The notes under the pieces were generated by a model that had not been told where the DNA came from, did not search any database, and worked only from the letters and a program-made list of their open reading frames with translations. The position numbers and the translations under genes were made by a program. From Arenibacter catalasegens (GTDB lineage: Bacteria; Bacteroidota; Bacteroidia; Flavobacteriales; Flavobacteriaceae), in the NCBI RefSeq assembly GCF_002909235.1, contig NZ_PHQQ01000013.1, positions 1 to 64,000 on the forward strand: 64,000 nt of DNA. The letters run 5' to 3'. This document shows, piece after piece, positions 16,975-26,415 of the stretch (its first letter is position 1; each line of letters begins with the position of its first letter).

Positions 16975-17447
16975 TGGAAACCGTATTTGTAAACACTCCA
17001 CTGGGAATAGCAAAAATTGAAGGTGATGAAAACGGTATAACTTCTATCACCGTTTTTGATAGTGAAGAAAAAGTGTCAGATATCATTCCAGAGTTGCTGG
17101 AAGATGTGGTGTATCAATTACAGGAATATTTTGAAGGTTCCCGAACAGAATTTAGTTTAACCCTGAATCCGGAAGGAACAGATTTTCAAAAAAAGGTTTG
17201 GCAAGCGCTACAGCAAATACCTTATGGTAAAACATTTTCCTACCTTGAATTGTCCAAAACCTTAGGTGATACAAAAGCAATTAGGGCTGTGGCGGCAGCT
17301 AATGGCCGTAATCCCCTATGGATTGTTGTACCCTGTCATAGGGTTATTGGTAGTGATGGTTCCTTAACGGGATATGCGGGAGGCTTACATCGAAAAAAAT
17401 GGCTTTTGGAGCACGAGAGTCCCGCAAAACAGCAATCACTTTTTTAA
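16974..17447 (+). CDS. methylated-DNA--protein-cysteine methyltransferase
   Basis: This 157-residue protein repairs O6-alkylguanine by transferring the alkyl group to its own cysteine, C121 in the invariant PCHRV motif. FQKKVWQALQQIPYGKTFSY and the asparagine-hinge region RAVAAANGRNP precede it, and the C-terminal GYAGGLHRKKWLLEHE completes the domain. It is the short Ogt type rather than a fused Ada. Its start overlaps the stop of the CNNM gene. Confidence 0.95.
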   Translation: METVFVNTPLGIAKIEGDENGITSITVFDSEEKVSDIIPELLEDVVYQLQEYFEGSRTEFSLTLNPEGTDFQKKVWQALQQIPYGKTFSYLELSKTLGDTKAIRAVAAANGRNPLWIVVPCHRVIGSDGSLTGYAGGLHRKKWLLEHESPAKQQSLF

Positions 17448-17753
17448 TTTTTACAGACCTTCTGGTTTCTTCTCTTGCCGTATGGGCCTAATTTTTGGCC
17501 AGTTAAGGTACTACATCGATAAAGTCATGTTCTTTATGGAACTCCTTTCCTATTTAATTTTAAGATTCAAGGCTTAACACCAACCAAGTGGTCGGTACCG
17601 GTATTGTTGCCAATCAACTTACATATCGAAAATTATGCTTATTTCCGGGATAAAACGGCTATAGTAACAGTTCAAAATTTGTTTGTATATTTATGATTCT
17701 AGGTTTGGTTATCAAAATTATGATTAACTTTTTATGTTTAAAAACAACCTTGG
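17448..17753. other. intergenic region without recognised feature
   Basis: This 306-bp AT-rich gap lies between two plus-strand genes. I see no RNA gene, repeat or clear hairpin terminator. The 67-codon frame at 17374-17577 overlaps the MGMT gene and is not credible. Confidence 0.5.
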
Positions 17754-18467
17754 ATGTTACACAAAATTAACTTGGAGCACATACTCTTTTTGGACATAGA
17801 AACGGTCCCCGAAGAAGAGAGTTTTAAGAAACTGGACGACACCAAAAAAGAACTTTGGGAACATAAGTCGCACTACCAACGAAAAGACGAATACACAGCT
17901 GAGGAATACTATGACAGAGCTGGCATTTGGGCGGAATTTGGGAAGATAATTACTATCTCGGTTGGATATATTTATTTTAAAGGAAACAATCGGTCCTTTC
18001 GGATAACCTCATTTTATGGGGAAGAAACCAAGATTCTTAAGGATTTCAAAAATTTATTGGATACCCATTTCAACCGGCCACACCATCTCTTATGCGGCCA
18101 CAATGGCAAAGAATTCGATTTCCCTTATATAGCAAGACGAATGATTATCAACAAAATAGATTTACCTAATAAATTAGATCTATTCGGTAAAAAACCATGG
18201 GAAATAGCACATTTGGACACTATGGAGCTTTGGAAGTTTGGCGACTATAAACATTATACATCGCTTAAATTAATGGCCAATATTCTCGGAATTCCCTCTC
18301 CTAAGGAAGATATAGATGGCAGTATGGTAAAAGCCGTTTATTATGAAGACAACGACCTAGATCGCATTGTTAAATATTGTGAATTGGATGTGATAACAAC
18401 AGCCCAGGTGTTTCTACGTTTGCGAAATGACGAACTATTAAATGAAACTGAAATCAAAAGAATTTAA
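17754..18467 (+). CDS. predicted 3'-5' exonuclease of the PolB-like DEDDy type
   Basis: The 237-residue protein is a ribonuclease H-fold exonuclease. Visible acidic motifs are LFLDIET (Exo I), CGHNGKEFDFPYIARRM (Exo II region) and YCELDVITTAQVFLRLR (Exo III of the YxxxD type). It has no polymerase domain and matches the stand-alone PolB-like exonucleases of Bacteroidetes, whose cellular role is not established. DNA repair or nucleic-acid turnover is likely. It is convergent with the subtilase gene. Confidence 0.85.
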   Translation: MLHKINLEHILFLDIETVPEEESFKKLDDTKKELWEHKSHYQRKDEYTAEEYYDRAGIWAEFGKIITISVGYIYFKGNNRSFRITSFYGEETKILKDFKNLLDTHFNRPHHLLCGHNGKEFDFPYIARRMIINKIDLPNKLDLFGKKPWEIAHLDTMELWKFGDYKHYTSLKLMANILGIPSPKEDIDGSMVKAVYYEDNDLDRIVKYCELDVITTAQVFLRLRNDELLNETEIKRI

Positions 18468-18492
18468 GGAGCTCCAAATTAATATTCTCAAA

Positions 18493-20697
18493 TTAGGACT
18501 TATAGAACTTAATGGATTTTGACCCTTCCAAGTCGGCCAAGGTTAGCACATAAAGGCCAGCAGTTAGATCGGCAATATAAATTTGCTTATGCTCCGCTTT
18601 ACCGGATTTTACTACGATACCATTAAGGGAAACTATTTTATACATGGCATCCTCGGAAACATCCCCACTTATGGTCATTGAAGTTTGTACTGGATTAGGA
18701 AAAATAGAAAACTGTACTTCCAAAGTCAAGGTTTCATATTCCATATAATCGATAAACCCAGTTTCGGCACCATTGAAAGTAAATTGGTACTCCGAGCTGT
18801 ATTCCGAACTAATATTTTCGGAACAATATGTTTTCACCCTTAATAAATAGTCAGTTCCTTCTACCAGATTTTGCAGGCTAATAAAAGAATCAAAGGTGGT
18901 TTCCATATTCCATTCGTCCGTACCTTTCCTTTTGTATTCAACTTGGAAAAGTGCATCTGTATTTGCGCTCCAACTAAATGTTACTCCTGTTTCATCCGAA
19001 GTCGTCAATTCAATATCCTCTGGCGTGCTAAGAACACAATCCGTTAAGGCAATCCCTGTAATAATAATGGAAAAATTCTGTGGCCCTTGGTCTAAATTGT
19101 TTTTATGGGTTACAGTAATTGTGTATTCCCCTTTGGCATTCTGAAGGTCTATTCTTTCAAACGGATCCACTCTATTGTCACCATTAATCGCTGGAGCATC
19201 TGCATTGGCCGCATTGAGTTTCCAAGGTAAATAAGTCTTGCCACCCTTGGTAATCTTTATGTCCAAGTCATTGACCAAGGCCGGTGACATATCATTTAAA
19301 GTACCTGAATTCACAGCTCCCGTTGCAGGATCGGTCCAGGAGATTGAGGCCATTAACGGCTCTATTCCATTCGCCGTTACATTATAGGTCTTAGTTTCAC
19401 CTTCCAAAAGTGTTTCTTCCGAAATCATGGCTGAAAATCCTTTGTTGGCAATTGCCTCTACAGCAGATTTTGAATTAATAACACCCCAACCCATTTTGTA
19501 ATCTGGCCCAGGAGCATCAACATCATCTGCACTGTGCAAAACCAATCCTTTTAAAGTGGCGGCCCGCATAAAACTACCCTCCATTTGTTCGTAATATTCT
19601 TGAATCAAAAGCATGGAACCAGTTACGCCTGGTGTAGCTACCGATGTTCCATTGGCCGTTTCATAATTTGAGTCATCTTTAATACCTGTAGTATAAATAT
19701 TGGTGCCGTATGCAGCAATGTCCGGCTTAATACGACCATCATCAACAGGCCCAAAACTAGAATAGGATGCCACTGAGGCCCTTAACAATTGCCCTTGGTT
19801 ATTGGTTTCTATGTCGGCTGCAGCAACAGTAACACCATTTTTTGAGGTTGCAAATCCCAACATCAAATCAAAACCATTGGAAGCCGATCCAGAAATAGGA
19901 GCTTCATTATCCCTGCTTCTTTGAGAATTCCCCGCAGCAGTCACCATTAAATAATAAGGAGCATTGTACATAATCTTATCCCAATCCCTAGAAACCTGGA
20001 TATAGGATCCAAAATACCAATCCGGCACAGCGCTAGACCTAATTCCGTATGAGTGGTTGGATAACAACAAGCCATTAGCTGCCATTTCGGCAACCTCAAT
20101 TTTATCTCTTCTCCAATCGTTGGAAACAGCTTTTGCCTTGTAAGCCACCCCTTTGGATTTCTTGTCCAGTCCAGAAGCTACCAAAATACCGGTAACTCTA
20201 GTAGCATGCGAATCCACGATTTCACTCTCATCCAAAGTTTGTACCCTATTGTCAAATTCTTTGTGGTTCGTTAATACAGCTCCTGCGTCCCATATCCCTA
20301 CCAACATGTTCTCACCGTTAATACCCAAATCCAATAGACCGTTATCATGTAAGGCATTAGCTCTTGTAGCGGTGTTTAACTCTGTACTGAAGGTACTATA
20401 ATAAAGAGGAGTTCCATCGTCACCAATAGAAGTAAGTTCACTAAAATTTCCATCTTCCAATCTTTCAGTCAATTTCCAACCATTGGTTTTGGCAGCCTGC
20501 AATAAGGTATTATTCTCTTTGGTAAAATTCTTTTTAAGGTCATTTGTAAATACCCCTAATTTTGAGCTGCGATACTTGTCCTTAATAGTATGGATTTGTT
20601 TCTCCGTTTGCGCAAAAGAAATATTGGCAACTAAGCTAAGTGCAACTATAAGAAGGCACTTATGAATCTTTATCAATGTAGGGTTTGCGTAAGACAT
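18493..20697 (-). CDS. secreted subtilisin-like protease with type IX sorting domain
   Basis: From the ATG at 20697 the protein has 734 residues. A signal peptide ends near ANISFAQ and is followed by an S8 domain with the triad D137 (GIWDAG), H164 (DSHATRV) and S352 (NGTSVATPG). Next come a beta-sandwich domain, one fibronectin type III domain (about residues 540-625), and a C-terminal type IX secretion sorting domain (FSIFPNPVQ ... GLYVLTL ... KSIKFYKS). It should be exported across the outer membrane and released or attached at the surface, for protein degradation. The frame extends 22 codons upstream to 20763, but only the later ATG gives a clean signal peptide. Confidence 0.93.
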   Translation of the reverse strand: MSYANPTLIKIHKCLLIVALSLVANISFAQTEKQIHTIKDKYRSSKLGVFTNDLKKNFTKENNTLLQAAKTNGWKLTERLEDGNFSELTSIGDDGTPLYYSTFSTELNTATRANALHDNGLLDLGINGENMLVGIWDAGAVLTNHKEFDNRVQTLDESEIVDSHATRVTGILVASGLDKKSKGVAYKAKAVSNDWRRDKIEVAEMAANGLLLSNHSYGIRSSAVPDWYFGSYIQVSRDWDKIMYNAPYYLMVTAAGNSQRSRDNEAPISGSASNGFDLMLGFATSKNGVTVAAADIETNNQGQLLRASVASYSSFGPVDDGRIKPDIAAYGTNIYTTGIKDDSNYETANGTSVATPGVTGSMLLIQEYYEQMEGSFMRAATLKGLVLHSADDVDAPGPDYKMGWGVINSKSAVEAIANKGFSAMISEETLLEGETKTYNVTANGIEPLMASISWTDPATGAVNSGTLNDMSPALVNDLDIKITKGGKTYLPWKLNAANADAPAINGDNRVDPFERIDLQNAKGEYTITVTHKNNLDQGPQNFSIIITGIALTDCVLSTPEDIELTTSDETGVTFSWSANTDALFQVEYKRKGTDEWNMETTFDSFISLQNLVEGTDYLLRVKTYCSENISSEYSSEYQFTFNGAETGFIDYMEYETLTLEVQFSIFPNPVQTSMTISGDVSEDAMYKIVSLNGIVVKSGKAEHKQIYIADLTAGLYVLTLADLEGSKSIKFYKS

Positions 20698-20725
20698 GTT
20701 ATTGTGTACAGTAAGATTTGGACTA

Positions 20726-20733
20726 CAAATATA
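20726..20733 (-). promoter_or_regulatory. TAnnTTTG -7 box of the subtilase gene
   Basis: On the minus strand TATATTTG is an exact match 28 bp before the ATG at 20697. It lies inside the upstream frame extension and so supports the shorter start. No TTG is seen at the usual -33 spacing. Confidence 0.45.
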
Positions 20734-20847
20734 CCGCAACAAAAAAATATTATCGATTAACACCCCTTTTTATTCGATGAAATGCGCAGTTTTGTTGTGA
20801 ACAGCCAAAAAAACGACATGAAAAGTTCACTTTTAATTCAAATAAAT

Positions 20848-21822
20848 CTAGGAATTGTACTTAAATTGTATATAAACAGGAAAATGATCACTAAAACCTC
20901 CCATATATCTCCTCCCAACATAAGTTCTATGTGGATTGCCTTTGTACTTTCCTTTGAATTCGGTTAGGAAGGTTTCATCAAAAATATTGGCCTCGCAAAA
21001 GCTATGGGTTCCCTTTTCATAATTGAAGAAGGTATGGGAAACGATAATTTGATCAAATAGGCTCCAAGCTTTTCGGTAATTGGCGCTCCCCCGATCTGGG
21101 GATCTTAATGTCTCCATGGGATTGTGAAGATTATTTCTACTCATCAAGGTTTGTATACTTGTAGATGACGGGCCGTCATTAAAATCGCCCATTACAATAT
21201 AATTGGGATTTTCAATACTTTCCTCAATCCGAACCATATATTCATTAATAGTTTTAGCAGCGGCAATACGCTTATAACCTGTTTCCACCTCGCCATTCCT
21301 TCGGGATGGCCAATGATTTACAAAAATATGCACCTCTTCCCCATTTAGTATGCCATGCACATACAGTATATCCCTTGTAGTATCTCGCTGCCCTGTTAGA
21401 CTATAAACCAATAAAGGAATCGCTTCAGAGCTAATCACTTCAAAATTATCCCTGTTATACAGCAAGGCATTATCAATTCCCCTTTCGTCAGGAGAATCGT
21501 AATGAACATAATGATAGTTATAGCCATTTAAAGGGTCTGTAGCCAATAAGTCCTGGACCACAGTCTCATTCTCAACTTCAGCTACCCCAACCAAGACCGG
21601 TGGAATTCCTGCAGAAACATGCCCAATTTTAACAATAGTCTCCGCAAGTTTAGCCAGCTTTTTTTGATATCGTCTAGGAGTCCACTTTCTAGATCCATTG
21701 GGAGTATAGTCATCATCCAAAGTATACGGATCATCTATGGTATCAAATAGGTTTTCTAAGTTGTAGAAAGCTACCGTGTGCAGGGTATTGCCCGATTTCT
21801 TCTTAAAAAATGAAAAATTCAT
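20848..21822 (-). CDS. endonuclease/exonuclease/phosphatase family protein
   Basis: The 324-residue protein has the EEP fold. Conserved elements are FYNLENLFD near the start, VGVAEVENETVVQ with the metal-binding glutamate, HIFVNHWPSRR, VMGDFNDGPSS, and the C-terminal GGFSDHFPVYIQF with the catalytic aspartate-histidine pair. Members cleave phosphodiester or phosphomonoester bonds in nucleic acids, lipids or inositol phosphates, so the substrate is open. No signal peptide is present. It is divergent from hflX across 77 bp that holds a 7-bp inverted repeat. Confidence 0.87.
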   Translation of the reverse strand: MNFSFFKKKSGNTLHTVAFYNLENLFDTIDDPYTLDDDYTPNGSRKWTPRRYQKKLAKLAETIVKIGHVSAGIPPVLVGVAEVENETVVQDLLATDPLNGYNYHYVHYDSPDERGIDNALLYNRDNFEVISSEAIPLLVYSLTGQRDTTRDILYVHGILNGEEVHIFVNHWPSRRNGEVETGYKRIAAAKTINEYMVRIEESIENPNYIVMGDFNDGPSSTSIQTLMSRNNLHNPMETLRSPDRGSANYRKAWSLFDQIIVSHTFFNYEKGTHSFCEANIFDETFLTEFKGKYKGNPHRTYVGRRYMGGFSDHFPVYIQFKYNS

Positions 21823-21830
21823 TCAAAATT

Positions 21831-21847
21831 TTTAGCAGATTGCTAAA
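21831..21847. promoter_or_regulatory. inverted repeat TTTAGCA-GAT-TGCTAAA
   Basis: A perfect 7-bp inverted repeat with a 3-bp spacer lies in the short divergent gap between the EEP gene and hflX, close to the EEP start codon. It could be an operator; no regulator is identified. Confidence 0.3.
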
Positions 21848-21875
21848 ATACAAAAATCCCTTAGCAAGTATTGAT

Positions 21876-21883
21876 TAGATTTG
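21876..21883 (+). promoter_or_regulatory. TAnnTTTG -7 box of hflX
   Basis: TAGATTTG is an exact match 16 bp before the hflX ATG, which implies a very short leader. No -33 TTG at normal distance was found. Confidence 0.45.
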
Positions 21884-21899
21884 TACTATAAATAAGGAT

Positions 21900-23111
21900 A
21901 TGCTAGAGAAGAAGACCATAGATTACGAAAAAGTAGTACTCATAGGAGTAATGAACAAGGATCAGAATGAGGAAAAAGTAACCGAATATCTGGATGAACT
22001 TGAATTCCTCACCTATACTGCTGGAGGTGAAGTTTGCAGGCGCTTTGTACAACGTATAGACTTGCCCAATCCCAAAACCTATATTGGAAGTGGAAAAATG
22101 TTGGAAGTGGAGGCCTATGTCAATAGCAATGACATTGGGTCCGTTATTTTCGATGACGAACTTACTCCTGGACAACAAAGGAATATAGAAAAGCAGTTAA
22201 AATGCAAAATCCTGGACCGTACCAGCCTTATCCTGGACATTTTTGCACAAAGGGCGCAAACCAGTTATGCCCGTACCCAAGTAGAATTGGCCCAATATGA
22301 ATATTTACTCCCAAGACTAACCGGTCTTTGGACCCACTTGGAGCGCCAAAAAGGGGGTATTGGAATGCGTGGACCTGGTGAAACGGAGATAGAGACCGAT
22401 AGGCGTATTGTCCGTGATCGCATTTCCCTTTTAAAAAAGAAGTTGTTGAAGGTAGATAAACAGATGGAGACCCAAAGGGGAAATCGCGGGGCATTGGTCC
22501 GTGTAGCTCTGGTAGGGTATACCAACGTAGGTAAATCTACTCTCATGAACGTTATCAGCAAAAGCGATGTCTTTGCCGAAAACAAACTCTTTGCTACTTT
22601 GGACACTACCGTTAGGAAAGTGGTTATAGGCAACCTACCTTTTCTATTAAGCGATACGGTAGGGTTTATTAGAAAACTGCCCACCCAATTGGTAGAAAGT
22701 TTTAAAAGCACATTGGATGAAGTAAGGGAAGCAGACCTATTGCTGCATATTGTTGATATTTCCCATCCCAATTTCGAAGAGCATATAGATTCCGTAAACC
22801 AAATTCTGACGGAAATTAAAAGTTCGGATAAAAAAACCATAATGGTCTTCAATAAAATTGATCAATATGAGCATAAAACTATTGATGAGGACGATTTAAT
22901 TACTGAAAAAACCAACAAACACTTTACCATTGATGAATGGAAGAATACGTGGATGCGCCGTGTAGGCGATAGGGCGCTGTTTATATCTGCATTGAACAAG
23001 GAAAATTTGGAGGAATTCAGAAAACGGGTTTATGACGAGGTAAGGGACATACATGTTACCCGATTTCCTTACAACAACTTTCTTTATCCAGAACATTTGG
23101 ATGAATATTGA
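21900..23111 (+). CDS. hflX: GTPase HflX
   Basis: HflX is a ribosome-associated GTPase that splits or rescues stalled ribosomes. The 403-residue protein has the HflX N-terminal domain with the glycine-rich GIGMRGPGETEIETDRR linker, then a TrmE-Era-Hlr-like G domain: G1 GYTNVGKST, G3 DTVGF, G4 NKID and G5 SALN. Length and order are normal. It stands alone with its own likely promoter. Confidence 0.96.
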   Translation: MLEKKTIDYEKVVLIGVMNKDQNEEKVTEYLDELEFLTYTAGGEVCRRFVQRIDLPNPKTYIGSGKMLEVEAYVNSNDIGSVIFDDELTPGQQRNIEKQLKCKILDRTSLILDIFAQRAQTSYARTQVELAQYEYLLPRLTGLWTHLERQKGGIGMRGPGETEIETDRRIVRDRISLLKKKLLKVDKQMETQRGNRGALVRVALVGYTNVGKSTLMNVISKSDVFAENKLFATLDTTVRKVVIGNLPFLLSDTVGFIRKLPTQLVESFKSTLDEVREADLLLHIVDISHPNFEEHIDSVNQILTEIKSSDKKTIMVFNKIDQYEHKTIDEDDLITEKTNKHFTIDEWKNTWMRRVGDRALFISALNKENLEEFRKRVYDEVRDIHVTRFPYNNFLYPEHLDEY

Positions 23112-23220
23112 TGATGGCCAATCCGCAGGATTCAATAAATTTTTGATCTATTAATTAATCATCCATAATGACATTTAGAAGATGAAAGTATTGATATTCA
23201 ATATCTTTTGAATATTCTTA

Positions 23221-24060
23221 TTGAACTGGGCAGATAAACAAACTTTACACAATTTTCCAAAGTGCAGGGCATTTCTTAAAAGAGATTTGTTGGAATCATT
23301 ATTTTGTCTAACTTTAAGACAAGGAGATACTTCCCGGACCATTAACAATTACATTTTGGAAGAGAACTATCATAAATGGTATTCACCTAATCTAGGTAAG
23401 GAAATGGAAATGATGGTTTATGGCCATTGGGGCTATCCCTTGTTAATTTTTCCAACTACCAGGGGAAGATATTACGAAAGCAAAGATTTTCATTTGATCG
23501 ATTCCGTTTCTTGGTTCATAGAACAAGGTAAGGTGAAGGTATATTGTCTGGACAGTATCGACGAATTCAGTTGGTACAATAGATCTATACACCCTACAGA
23601 TCGTGTTAAAAATCACAATTGGTACGATAAAATGGTTTTGGAGGAAGTTGTGGCCAAAATTCAACATGAATCCCCAATAGGCAAGGTAGCCGTTTCCGGT
23701 TGTAGTTTCGGAGGTTATCACGCTGCCAACTTTGCTTTTAGACATCCTGAAAAAGTAAGCCACCTCTTTACCATGAGCGCGGCATTTGATATCAGAGATC
23801 AATTGGACGGCTTTTACAATGACGAGGTGTATTTTAATAATCCAGTCGATTATTTGCCAGACATGCAGAATCCAGAGCTATATAATATGAAAATAGTTTT
23901 GGGGACTAGCGAACATGATATTTGTTTGGGAGCCAACCTTAGAATGTCAGAAATTCTAAAGCGTAAAGACATTGATCACTGGCTGGACAATCGACCCAAT
24001 GCCAGTCATGATTGGCCAATATGGCGAGAAATGTTTCCCCATTATTTATCTCTAATGTAA
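23221..24060 (+). CDS. alpha/beta hydrolase (esterase-like), first gene of the amidoligase cluster
   Basis: The open frame has 279 residues from a TTG, but its true start is uncertain; similarity to the fold begins around YHKWYSPNLGKEMEMMVYG, and a TTG at 23356 or a later ATG is possible. The nucleophile is the serine in VSGCSFGGYHAANFA. A likely acid follows in GTSEHD, and the histidine is in NASHDWPIW. It resembles the esterase D/enterochelin esterase-like group and lacks a signal peptide. The next gene starts 21 bp after its stop. In the cluster it may release or trim a thioester or ester-linked intermediate; this is inference. Confidence 0.75.
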   Translation: MNWADKQTLHNFPKCRAFLKRDLLESLFCLTLRQGDTSRTINNYILEENYHKWYSPNLGKEMEMMVYGHWGYPLLIFPTTRGRYYESKDFHLIDSVSWFIEQGKVKVYCLDSIDEFSWYNRSIHPTDRVKNHNWYDKMVLEEVVAKIQHESPIGKVAVSGCSFGGYHAANFAFRHPEKVSHLFTMSAAFDIRDQLDGFYNDEVYFNNPVDYLPDMQNPELYNMKIVLGTSEHDICLGANLRMSEILKRKDIDHWLDNRPNASHDWPIWREMFPHYLSLM

Positions 24061-24080
24061 ACTTTAACACCATATACACT

Positions 24081-25271
24081 ATGAAAAAAATTGGAATACT
24101 CTTCGGTCAGGAAAATACCTTTCCGCAAGCCTTTATAGATAGGATCAACCAAAAAAACATTAGTGGGATAATCGCAGAAGCTGTTATCATAGATCAGGTA
24201 AAACAAGCCGACCCTACGGAATATGCTGTAATCATTGATCGTATTTCCCAGGATGTCCCTTTTTACCGGGCATATCTAAAAAATGCGGCCATATCCGGTA
24301 CTGCAGTACTTAACAATCCTTTTTGGTGGAGTGCCGATGAAAAATTTTTCAATAATGCCTTGGCTATAAAAACAGGGGTACCTGTTCCAAAAACCGTTCT
24401 ACTACCCTCTAAGGATAGACCGGACGATACCAGCGAAAATTCCTTTCGGAATTTAAAATACCCAATGGACTGGGAAGGTATTTTTGAACATATTGGTTTT
24501 CCTGCCTATATGAAACCCTTTTCCGGTGGTGGATGGAAAAATGTGTATAAACTCAACAATTCGGAAGAATTTTTTAAAAGCCACAGTGAAACCGGGCAAC
24601 TTATTATGATGTTGCAAGAAGAAATAGTCTTTAATGAATATTTCCGTTGCTATTGCCTTGGCGGTAATGAGGTACGTATTATGCAATATGAGCCCCGTAA
24701 TCCACATCACTTAAGATATGTTCATGACGGACCGCCATTGAGCAAAAAACTATTGGATACCGTTAAGGACTATACCATAAAATTAAATGCGGCCTTGGGT
24801 TATGATTTCAATACTGTGGAATTCGCCGTTAGGGATGGTATACCTTACGCAATAGATTTTTGTAATCCGGCACCAGATGCCGATATTAATTCCGTTGGCC
24901 AGGAGAATTTTGATTGGGTCGTTGAGACTGCAGCAAATATGGCCATTAAAAGGGCACAGGCACATAAACTCGGTCAAATGAATCTAACCTGGGGGACATT
25001 TGTAAAGAATGCCGTTACACCCAACACCCCCAAGCCAGTGGGTATAAAGACCCCCGCTGCAGCAAAGGCAAAAAAAGCTGCGGCAAAAGAGTCAACCACG
25101 GCCACAAAAAAAGCGCCTTTAAAAACAGCTGTGACCAAGGCAAAAACGAAATCGCCAGCGACCAAAAAACCGACAACTAAAAAAACAACAGCAACGAAGG
25201 CCAAAACTACAGCGCCTATAACCAAAAAAACAATCAAAAAAGCGACAACAACCAAAAGCAAGTCAAAATAG
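24081..25271 (+). CDS. ATP-grasp ligase with a histone H1-like basic tail
   Basis: From the ATG at 24081 the protein has 396 residues. Residues 1-320 form an ATP-grasp domain, with AYMKPFSGGGWKNVY as the nucleotide-binding lysine and glycine loop, MLQEEIVFNEYFRCYCLG as the adenine-contacting strand, and GIPYAIDFCNPAPDAD as the metal-binding strand. ATP-grasp enzymes couple a carboxylate to an amine or thiol through an acyl-phosphate. The last 75 or so residues are almost only Lys, Ala and Thr (AAAKAKKAAAK, TKKTTATKAKT), like histone H1 tails, and are not expected in the family. An in-frame start at 24012 lies inside the previous gene and is rejected. Confidence 0.85.
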   Translation: MKKIGILFGQENTFPQAFIDRINQKNISGIIAEAVIIDQVKQADPTEYAVIIDRISQDVPFYRAYLKNAAISGTAVLNNPFWWSADEKFFNNALAIKTGVPVPKTVLLPSKDRPDDTSENSFRNLKYPMDWEGIFEHIGFPAYMKPFSGGGWKNVYKLNNSEEFFKSHSETGQLIMMLQEEIVFNEYFRCYCLGGNEVRIMQYEPRNPHHLRYVHDGPPLSKKLLDTVKDYTIKLNAALGYDFNTVEFAVRDGIPYAIDFCNPAPDADINSVGQENFDWVVETAANMAIKRAQAHKLGQMNLTWGTFVKNAVTPNTPKPVGIKTPAAAKAKKAAAKESTTATKKAPLKTAVTKAKTKSPATKKPTTKKTTATKAKTTAPITKKTIKKATTTKSKSK

Positions 25272-25307
25272 TTTTGATACTGCCCAAACTGTAATACGTG
25301 GACATCA

Positions 25308-26402
25308 ATGGATTTTACATTAGGAGTAGAAGAAGAATATCAGGTAATAGATCCCATAACCCGTGAGTTGACCTCACATGAGCAAAAAATTGTAGAAATT
25401 GCTGATGAAATCTTGGAAGGGCAAGTAAAAGCGGAAATGCATCAGGCGGTAGTAGAAGTTGGCACAGTTATTTGCAAGGATATTAAAGAGGTGCGGTCGC
25501 AGGTTACACATTTGCGAAAAACAATATCCGAGGTAGCCACCAGCCTTGATCTTCGCATAGCCGCAGCTGGAACCCATCCTTTCTCCGAATGGGAGAAACA
25601 ATTAATTACGGTGCACCCTCGATATGATGAAATTGTACAAGAATTACAGGATGCCGCCAGATCCAATCTTATCTTTGGCCTCCATGTTCATGTAGGTATT
25701 GAGGACAGGGAAATGGCCATACACATCTTCAACTCTGTGCGCTACTTTTTACCCCATATTTATGCCCTTTCTACCAATTCCCCATTTTGGGAAGGAAGAA
25801 ACACTGGTTTTAAATCGTTCCGTACCAAAGTCTTTGATAAATTTCCACGTACCGGTATCCCGGATTTTTTTACCAGTGCCGGAGAATACGAAAGATATGT
25901 TAATCTCTTGGTACAGACGAAGTGTATAGACAATGCCAAAAAAATATGGTGGGATGTAAGGGTGCACCCCTTTTACCCGACTATCGAATTTAGAATATGT
26001 GATGTACCCCTAACCGTGGATGAAACGGTAACTATTACGGCATTGATTCAGGCCTTGGTAGCCAAACTTTATAACTTAAGAAGGAACAACCTCAACTTCA
26101 TTATTTACAAAAGGGCATTAATCAACGAAAACAAATGGCGAGCATCTAGATATGGCCTTGAAGGCAAAATGATCGACTTTGGAAAATCTATAGAAGTACC
26201 TACAAAAGAATTAATTTTGGAGCTGCTAGAGTTTGTAGATGATGTAGTGGATGACCTTGGAAGCCGGGATGAAATCAATAGAATCCATAAAATCTTAAAT
26301 GAAGGGACCGGGGCCGACAGACAATTGGCCGTTTTTGAAAAAACCAAAAACCTCAATGATGTGGTCGATTTTATTTTGAAGGAGACGGTTGCAGGGATTT
26401 AA
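25308..26402 (+). CDS. carboxylate-amine ligase of the GCS2/YbdK family
   Basis: This 364-residue protein belongs to the glutamine synthetase-like GCS2 family, which includes glutamate-cysteine ligases and YbdK. The N-terminal signature GVEEEYQ (residues 6-12) carries the metal-binding glutamates. Further conserved parts are AAAGTHPFSEW, FGLHVHVGI, and the C-terminal FRICDVPLTVDE. Such enzymes form amide bonds between a carboxylate, often glutamate gamma-carboxyl, and an amine. It lies between two further ligase-type genes with gaps of 36 and 13 bp, so it is part of one operon. Confidence 0.92.
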   Translation: MDFTLGVEEEYQVIDPITRELTSHEQKIVEIADEILEGQVKAEMHQAVVEVGTVICKDIKEVRSQVTHLRKTISEVATSLDLRIAAAGTHPFSEWEKQLITVHPRYDEIVQELQDAARSNLIFGLHVHVGIEDREMAIHIFNSVRYFLPHIYALSTNSPFWEGRNTGFKSFRTKVFDKFPRTGIPDFFTSAGEYERYVNLLVQTKCIDNAKKIWWDVRVHPFYPTIEFRICDVPLTVDETVTITALIQALVAKLYNLRRNNLNFIIYKRALINENKWRASRYGLEGKMIDFGKSIEVPTKELILELLEFVDDVVDDLGSRDEINRIHKILNEGTGADRQLAVFEKTKNLNDVVDFILKETVAGI

Positions 26403-26415
26403 ATGAACATGAAAA

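Noticed and set aside
24012-24080. Upstream start for the ATP-grasp gene
   Set aside because: It lies within the alpha/beta hydrolase coding region; the ATG at 24081 starts the conserved strand.
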